A stretch of DNA of 64,000 bases, taken from JAFKFI01 sp963795435. GTDB taxonomy: Bacteria > Pseudomonadota > Alphaproteobacteria > Acetobacterales > Acetobacteraceae. Of this stretch, positions 60,023 through 64,000 are shown piece after piece; position 1 is the first letter of the stretch, and each line of letters begins with the position of its first letter. The position numbers were made by a program, and so were the translations under genes. The notes under the pieces were generated by a model. It made no database searches, had not been told where the DNA came from, and worked only from the letters and a program-made list of their open reading frames with translations. The stretch spans positions 190,001 through 254,000 of the forward strand of contig CAWCHV010000006.1 of the NCBI GenBank assembly GCA_963795435.1, in the 5' to 3' direction.

Positions 60023-61958
60023 GCGTGGGCTCCCGCCGACAGCGGCCCGCCGCGCGCGCGGGTGCGGCGGCGGCGGCGCACGATGCCGAGCACGATAGCG
60101 AGGATCGTCAGCAGCGCGGGGACCAGCACGATGCAGAATAGCTGCATCTCGGTCCTGAGCGTGGAGATGTCGCGGTTGAGGTTGAGCTGCACGTCGCGCA
60201 GCTTCTGGCGCGTGGCGAGCACGTCGGCGCGGGCGGCGTCGATCGCCTCGCGCTGCTGCTGCGTGATGACCGGGTTGGCGGCTCCGGCACTCGGCGCGCC
60301 GCTGCCCTGGCGCAGCTCGCGGAGTTTCTTCTCGGTGTCGTCGAGGTGCTGTTGCAGGGAGCGCTCGCTCTGGCGGAACTCGGCTTCCGCGTTCTTCTGC
60401 ATGGCGCTCACCACCTCGAACGGCCGCAGGCTCGCCCCACGGCTACGCAGGCCGATCAGCGCGTCCCCGCCCGCCAGCGTGCCGATCAGGTTGGCGACGA
60501 ACGGGCCGTTGTCGCTGAACGGCGTCGCCTGCTCCTGACCGAAGAAATCCTGCGTCCGCACCCAGTAGCGATCGGCCAGGATATCGCTGTCGGCCACCAC
60601 GACGAGGTTGGCCGGGCCATCGGTCTTGGCCTTGTAGGCGGGAAAATTCGCCGGGCGCTTCTGGTCCTTCGCCAGATCGGGCGGGCCGGTGAAGGCGGAT
60701 TTCAGCACGCCGCGCACCCGTGCGGCGATCACCCGCGGGCCGCCCTCCGGCTTGAAATCGGCAAGGATGCGCGCGGGATCGGGCATCTTCACCGCATCGA
60801 CCGGGAGCAGGCCGGATCGCGCGGAACTCGTTAGCAGCGGCGTGAACTCGATGTCGGCGCCCGGCTTCTTCGCCAGCGCGCCGGCAGAGGCGACCGTCAC
60901 CTGTTGCAGATCGGCGGTCGCCGGATCGTTGGGAGAGATGCCGTCGCGGATGTTGAACCAGGCGATATAGTCCACCGTCTGCACGCGGTCGGACGGATTG
61001 GAACGCACCCGCCAGGCGCCGTCGAGATCGCCCACCACCTTGCCCGGATCGAACGCGATCCCCCAGGCGTCGAACAGCTTTTTCAGCGACGAGCCGGTGT
61101 CCTGCGGCGGCATTCCGCCAGGGCCGGGGTTGGCGGCCTCGGCCTCGCTGTAGGGATCGACCATCGCCATCAGCTTGCCGCCGCGCATGACGAACTGGTC
61201 GATGGCGTAGAGCGTGGCGTCCGAGAGGTGCTGCGCCTGCGCGACCAGCAGCACGTTCACGTCCGGGTCGATCACCTGCGCGTCGGTCGGCACGGTCTTC
61301 ACCGTGTCGGCCTCGCGCAATTGCTGGATTGACGCCCAGGGCCGTCCGCCGGGGCCGCCCATGCCGCGCATCGCCATCATCATGGCGCGCGGATCGCCGT
61401 CGACCGGCAGCGACGACATCACGCCGACCACCGGGCGTTTCGGGTTGGACAGATCGTTGACCAGCTTGGTGAGGTCGTATTCGAGGAACCGTTCGCGCTC
61501 GGGCTGGAAGAAGGCGATGCTGCGCTCGTCGTCGAGCAGGTTGGTGCCGACCAGGCCGAAATAGACCTGCTCGCCCGATTGGTCGATCGGCACGCCCTGC
61601 AGGCCGTAGCCCATCGCGCGGTCTTCGGTGGGGCTGAACGGCTCGGGGTCGAGGAATTGCAGTTTTATGTTGCCGTCGGACACCGCCGCATTTGCCGCAA
61701 CAGCTCGCGCACGCGGTCGGCGTAGCTGCCGTAGACCGGCGCGGCGGCGCCGAGATCGCGCGAGTAGAACAGGCGCAGCGTGATCGGCTCCTTCAATCCC
61801 TTGAGGATCGTGCGAGTGCCGTCGGACAGCGTGTAGAGGTGCTGCTGCGTGAGGTCGAGATGCAGGTTGGCGAGGCGTGCGTCGGCGAAGACGTTGACGC
61901 CGACCACCATCGCGAGAACGCCAACCACGCCGAGGATGGCGGCCCAAGTGCTGCGCAT
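60019..61958 (-). pseudogene. gldG: GldG-type ABC-associated membrane protein, frameshifted
   Basis: The N-terminus (ATG at 61958: MRSTWAAILGVVGVLAMVVG, then HLDLTQQHLYTLSDGTRTIL and YADRVRELLRQ) runs in one frame and stops at 61665. The rest (about AAVSDGNIKLQFLDPEPFSP, QGVPIDQSGEQVYFGLV, on to a C-terminal membrane helix and basic tail at 60019) is in the next frame. A one-base loss near 61696-61700 joins them. In an intact form this would be the roughly 640-residue auxiliary component of an ABC exporter (GldF/GldG family). No other damage is seen. Confidence 0.82.
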
Positions 61959-62686
61959 CAGCCGGCCTTTCGCGCGTCGACGACGAGCGTGTTCACGAAC
62001 AGCCAGAAGCCGATGAAGGTCGCGAAGAAGATCACGTCGCGCAGGCCGATGATGCCGCGCGAAAAGTCCTGGAAGCGGTCGATCACGCTGATCCGCCGCG
62101 TCGCCTCGGCAAGCGACGGGGCGGCGCGGCTGAGGAAGTCGGTGACGATGGGGTTGGAGGCGACGGCGAACACGAAGCACACCGCGACGGCGAGCACAAA
62201 AGCGACCACCTGGTTCTTGGTCGCCGCCGAAAGCGCCGCGCCGACCGAGAGGAACGCGCCGGCGACCAGCAGCGCGCCGATATAGCCGGCGGCGATCACG
62301 CCGTTGTCCGGGCTGCCGAGCAGGTTGACGGCGATGACGAAGGGGAAGGTCAGCAACAGCGCGATGGCGCAGAACGCCCAGGCGGCGAGGAATTTTCCAA
62401 GCACCGCCTCGGTTCGTGACGGCAGGGTGAGCAAGAGCTCGATCGTGCCGAGCCCGCGCTCCTCCGCCCAGAGGCGCATGGTGATGGCGGGGACGAGGAG
62501 GAGGAACACCCAGGGGATGAAGGTGAAGAAGGGCGCGAGGTCCGCCTGGTTGCGGTCGAACAGGTTGCCGAGATTGAAGGTGAGCGCGCCTTGCAGCACC
62601 AGGAAGATCACGATGGACACCGTCGCCACGGGAGTGGCGAAATAGCCGGCGAGCTCGCGGCGGGCGACGGTCAGGGTGGTGCGCAT
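61958..62686 (-). CDS. gldF: ABC-2-type permease of the GldF class
   Basis: A 242-residue inner-membrane permease with six hydrophobic segments. TVARRELAGYFATPVATVSI, RLWAEERGLGTIELLLTLPS then EAVLGKFLAAWAFCA follow the family. It overlaps the start of the GldG gene. Between it and the ATPase gene lies REP copy E, so transcription through the operon may be reduced. The exported substrate is unknown; in Bacteroidetes the class is linked to gliding, in proteobacteria it is uncharacterised. Confidence 0.87.
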   Translation of the reverse strand: MRTTLTVARRELAGYFATPVATVSIVIFLVLQGALTFNLGNLFDRNQADLAPFFTFIPWVFLLLVPAITMRLWAEERGLGTIELLLTLPSRTEAVLGKFLAAWAFCAIALLLTFPFVIAVNLLGSPDNGVIAAGYIGALLVAGAFLSVGAALSAATKNQVVAFVLAVAVCFVFAVASNPIVTDFLSRAAPSLAEATRRISVIDRFQDFSRGIIGLRDVIFFATFIGFWLFVNTLVVDARKAG

Positions 62687-62710
62687 GGTATCGACCGCAT
62701 TGTGGAGGAG

Positions 62711-62799
62711 CCCCTCACCCGACCCTCTCCCCTAAGCGGGGGAGAGGGCTTTACCTTCTCCCTCTCCCCCTGGGGGGAGAGGGCCGGGGTGAGGGGGTG
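62711..62799. repeat. REP-like double palindrome, copy E
   Basis: Two hairpins (CCCTCTCCCC/GGGGGAGAGGG, then CCCTCTCCCCC/GGGGGGAGAGGG) with boundaries CCCCTCACCC and GGGTGAGGGGG. It separates the ATPase and permease genes of an exporter operon. Confidence 0.9.
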
Positions 62800-62816
62800 C
62801 GATCGCGCCGTCAACA

Positions 62817-63528
62817 TCAAGCGGCCTCGCGTTCCGTGAACTGGCGGAACACGTCGTCGAGCTTCCCCTGAAGGATGCTTCGCCTCGCAACTCGGCCGGC
62901 GTCGCGTCGGCGACCACGCGGCCGGCGGCGATGATGATGGCGCGGGTGCAGATCGCGTCGACTTCTTCCAGGATGTGCGTGCTGATGACGATGGCCTTGT
63001 GCGGCGCCATCGTGGCGAGCAGCGCGCGCATCTCGTGCTTCTGATTGGGATCGAGCCCGTCGGTCGGCTCGTCGAGCACCAGTACCGGCTGGTCGCGCAC
63101 GCGCCTGCGCGAGCCCGACGCGGCGCTTGAAGCCCTTCGACAGCGTCTCGACCGGTTGCAGCCACACACTGTCGAGATGCGTGAGCGTCACGACGCGCTT
63201 GATGGCGCGGGGCAGTTCGTCCCCGGCATAGCCGCGCACCGTGGCAACGAAGCGGAGGAACGCGGCGACCGTCATGTCGGGGTAGGTCGGTGCGCCCTCG
63301 GGCAGGAAGCCGAGCGTGCGGCGGGCGGCGAGCCCATCCGCCTCCACGTCGTGGCCGCAAATCCGCGCGGCGCCCTCGCTCGGCGTGACGAAGCCGGCCA
63401 GCATCTTCATCGTGGTGGACTTGCCGGCGCCGTTCGGGCCGAGGAAGCCCAGCACCTCGCCGCGCGCGACATTGAAGGAAACATGGTCAACGGCGGTGAA
63501 GCGGCCGAAGCGCTTCGTCAGTCCCCAT
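62817..63528 (-). pseudogene. gldA: GldA-type ABC ATP-binding protein with two or three frameshifts
   Basis: In sequence order: LTKRFGRFTAVDHVSFNVAR (from about 63521), Walker A GFLGPNGAGKSTTMKMLAG, then LSKGFKRRVGLAQA. Near 63105 the frame changes to VRDQPVLVLDEPTDGLDPNQ (Walker B) and STHILEEVDAICTRAIIIAA. Near 62880 it changes back to LDDVFRQFTEREAA and a stop at 62817. One extra base explains the first change. There is also no in-frame start: the ATG at 63528 is one base out of frame with LTKRF. The ABC signature is the degenerate LSKGFKRRVG usual for this class. Confidence 0.8.
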
Positions 63529-63724
63529 AATCGACGAGTGCCGCCGCTGCGTCAGGCGCCAATTCGCTTCCCCATCCCAAGCCGGGGCGGGAATAGCGCA
63601 ACGGCGGCGCATTGCAAGCCGGCCGGCGCGGGATGACGGAGGATTAATCCAGGCGCAACCCGCGTTGACGTGACCCCGCTTCGCGGCCGATCATCGCGGC
63701 CGCAAGCACGAGGAGGCTGAGGGC

Positions 63725-64000
63725 ATGAACTATGTTTCGGGCGAGGCTCGCCGTGCCACCATGAGCGACGCCGAGTGGCAGGCGCGGGTCGACCTCGCGG
63801 CGGCGCACCGGCTGGCGGTGATGCACGGGCTGAACGAGGGCATCTTCAACCACTTCACCCTGCGCGTCCCCGGCAAGCCCCGCCGCTACTATCAGATCCC
63901 GTTCGGCCTGCACTGGTCGGAAGTGAATGCGAGCTGCTTCATGGAAGTGAGCTTCGAGGGCGAACTGCTGGCGGGCGAGGGCGAGATCGAGCAATCCTGC
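63725..64000 (+). CDS. Class II aldolase/adducin family protein, N-terminal part
   Basis: The first 92 codons of a gene that runs off the window. LAAAHRLAVMHGLNEGIFNH is the typical opening helix, followed by FTLRVPGKPRRYYQIPFGLH then WSEVNASCFMEVSFEGELLA, in place of the usual I-P-G-x-x-W-x-E-V-x-A-S phosphate/substrate loop. The metal-binding His residues lie beyond the window. GAGGCTGAGG precedes the ATG. The 196 bp upstream hold no other recognised feature. Confidence 0.85.
   Translation, partial: MNYVSGEARRATMSDAEWQARVDLAAAHRLAVMHGLNEGIFNHFTLRVPGKPRRYYQIPFGLHWSEVNASCFMEVSFEGELLAGEGEIEQSC

Overview
The window is high-GC DNA with tightly packed, overlapping genes. Its content (branched-chain-type ABC transporters, CofE/D/C and a fused CofG-CofH, KatG, an AztAB zinc transporter, hydantoinase-type genes, many luciferase-like oxidoreductases) suggests a free-living alphaproteobacterium, most likely Rhodospirillales and plausibly near Acetobacteraceae. 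That placement is an inference from gene content and codon use; no rRNA or tRNA gene was seen.

Layout. 1-5.5 kb: coenzyme F420 biosynthesis, with cofE (partial), cofD and cofC on + converging on a fused cofG/cofH gene and a serine hydrolase on -. 5.7-7.7 kb: two luciferase-like (LLM) oxidoreductases, probable F420 users. 7.7-8.9 kb: an IS110-family element inserted in a REP-like palindrome. Its left end carries a candidate bridge RNA in which four guide segments can be matched to the insertion site and to the element ends. 8.9-15.2 kb: livF-G-M-H with two tandem paralogous binding proteins. 15.5-31 kb: katG, an HPF/cold-shock fusion, an HpcH-type aldolase, a large unrecognised protein, methylmalonyl-CoA epimerase, CBS protein, twin polysaccharide deacetylase-like proteins, mscL, a double retropepsin lipoprotein, a ClC channel with CBS domains, a DenD-type dehydrogenase, a diaminopropionate ammonia-lyase-like enzyme and a DUF2939 protein. 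31-41 kb: a histidine kinase relic, hyuA/hyuB, a DUF4157 protein, two more LLM enzymes, a MOSC protein and a DUF445 protein. 41-43.8 kb: a Zur-box-like site, a 34-codon ORF, aztA-aztB without a visible binding protein, and a RES/Xre toxin-antitoxin pair. 43.9-49.9 kb: a divergent PEP carboxylase, a short SDR relic, a P1-family peptidase, a lytic transglycosylase and an ArsR/SRPBCC pair. 49.9-56.6 kb: a catabolic block (enoyl-CoA hydratase, MmgE/PrpD, SsuD-like LLM, acyl-CoA-dehydrogenase-like flavoprotein, another LLM) divergent from a HadAB-like dehydratase pair. 56.6-64 kb: msrP, Nudix, a Gld-type ABC exporter operon and the start of a class II aldolase. Several conserved genes here (msrP, gldG, gldA) are frameshifted.

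Two themes link the window. First, a nearly complete F420 pathway sits with six LLM-family enzymes, several of which look F420-dependent. Second, a family of about 85-bp double-palindrome (REP-like) repeats occurs at five places between genes. They form the 3' end of cofC, lie inside two apparent operons, sit next to a gene relic, and in one case served as the target of the IS110 element.
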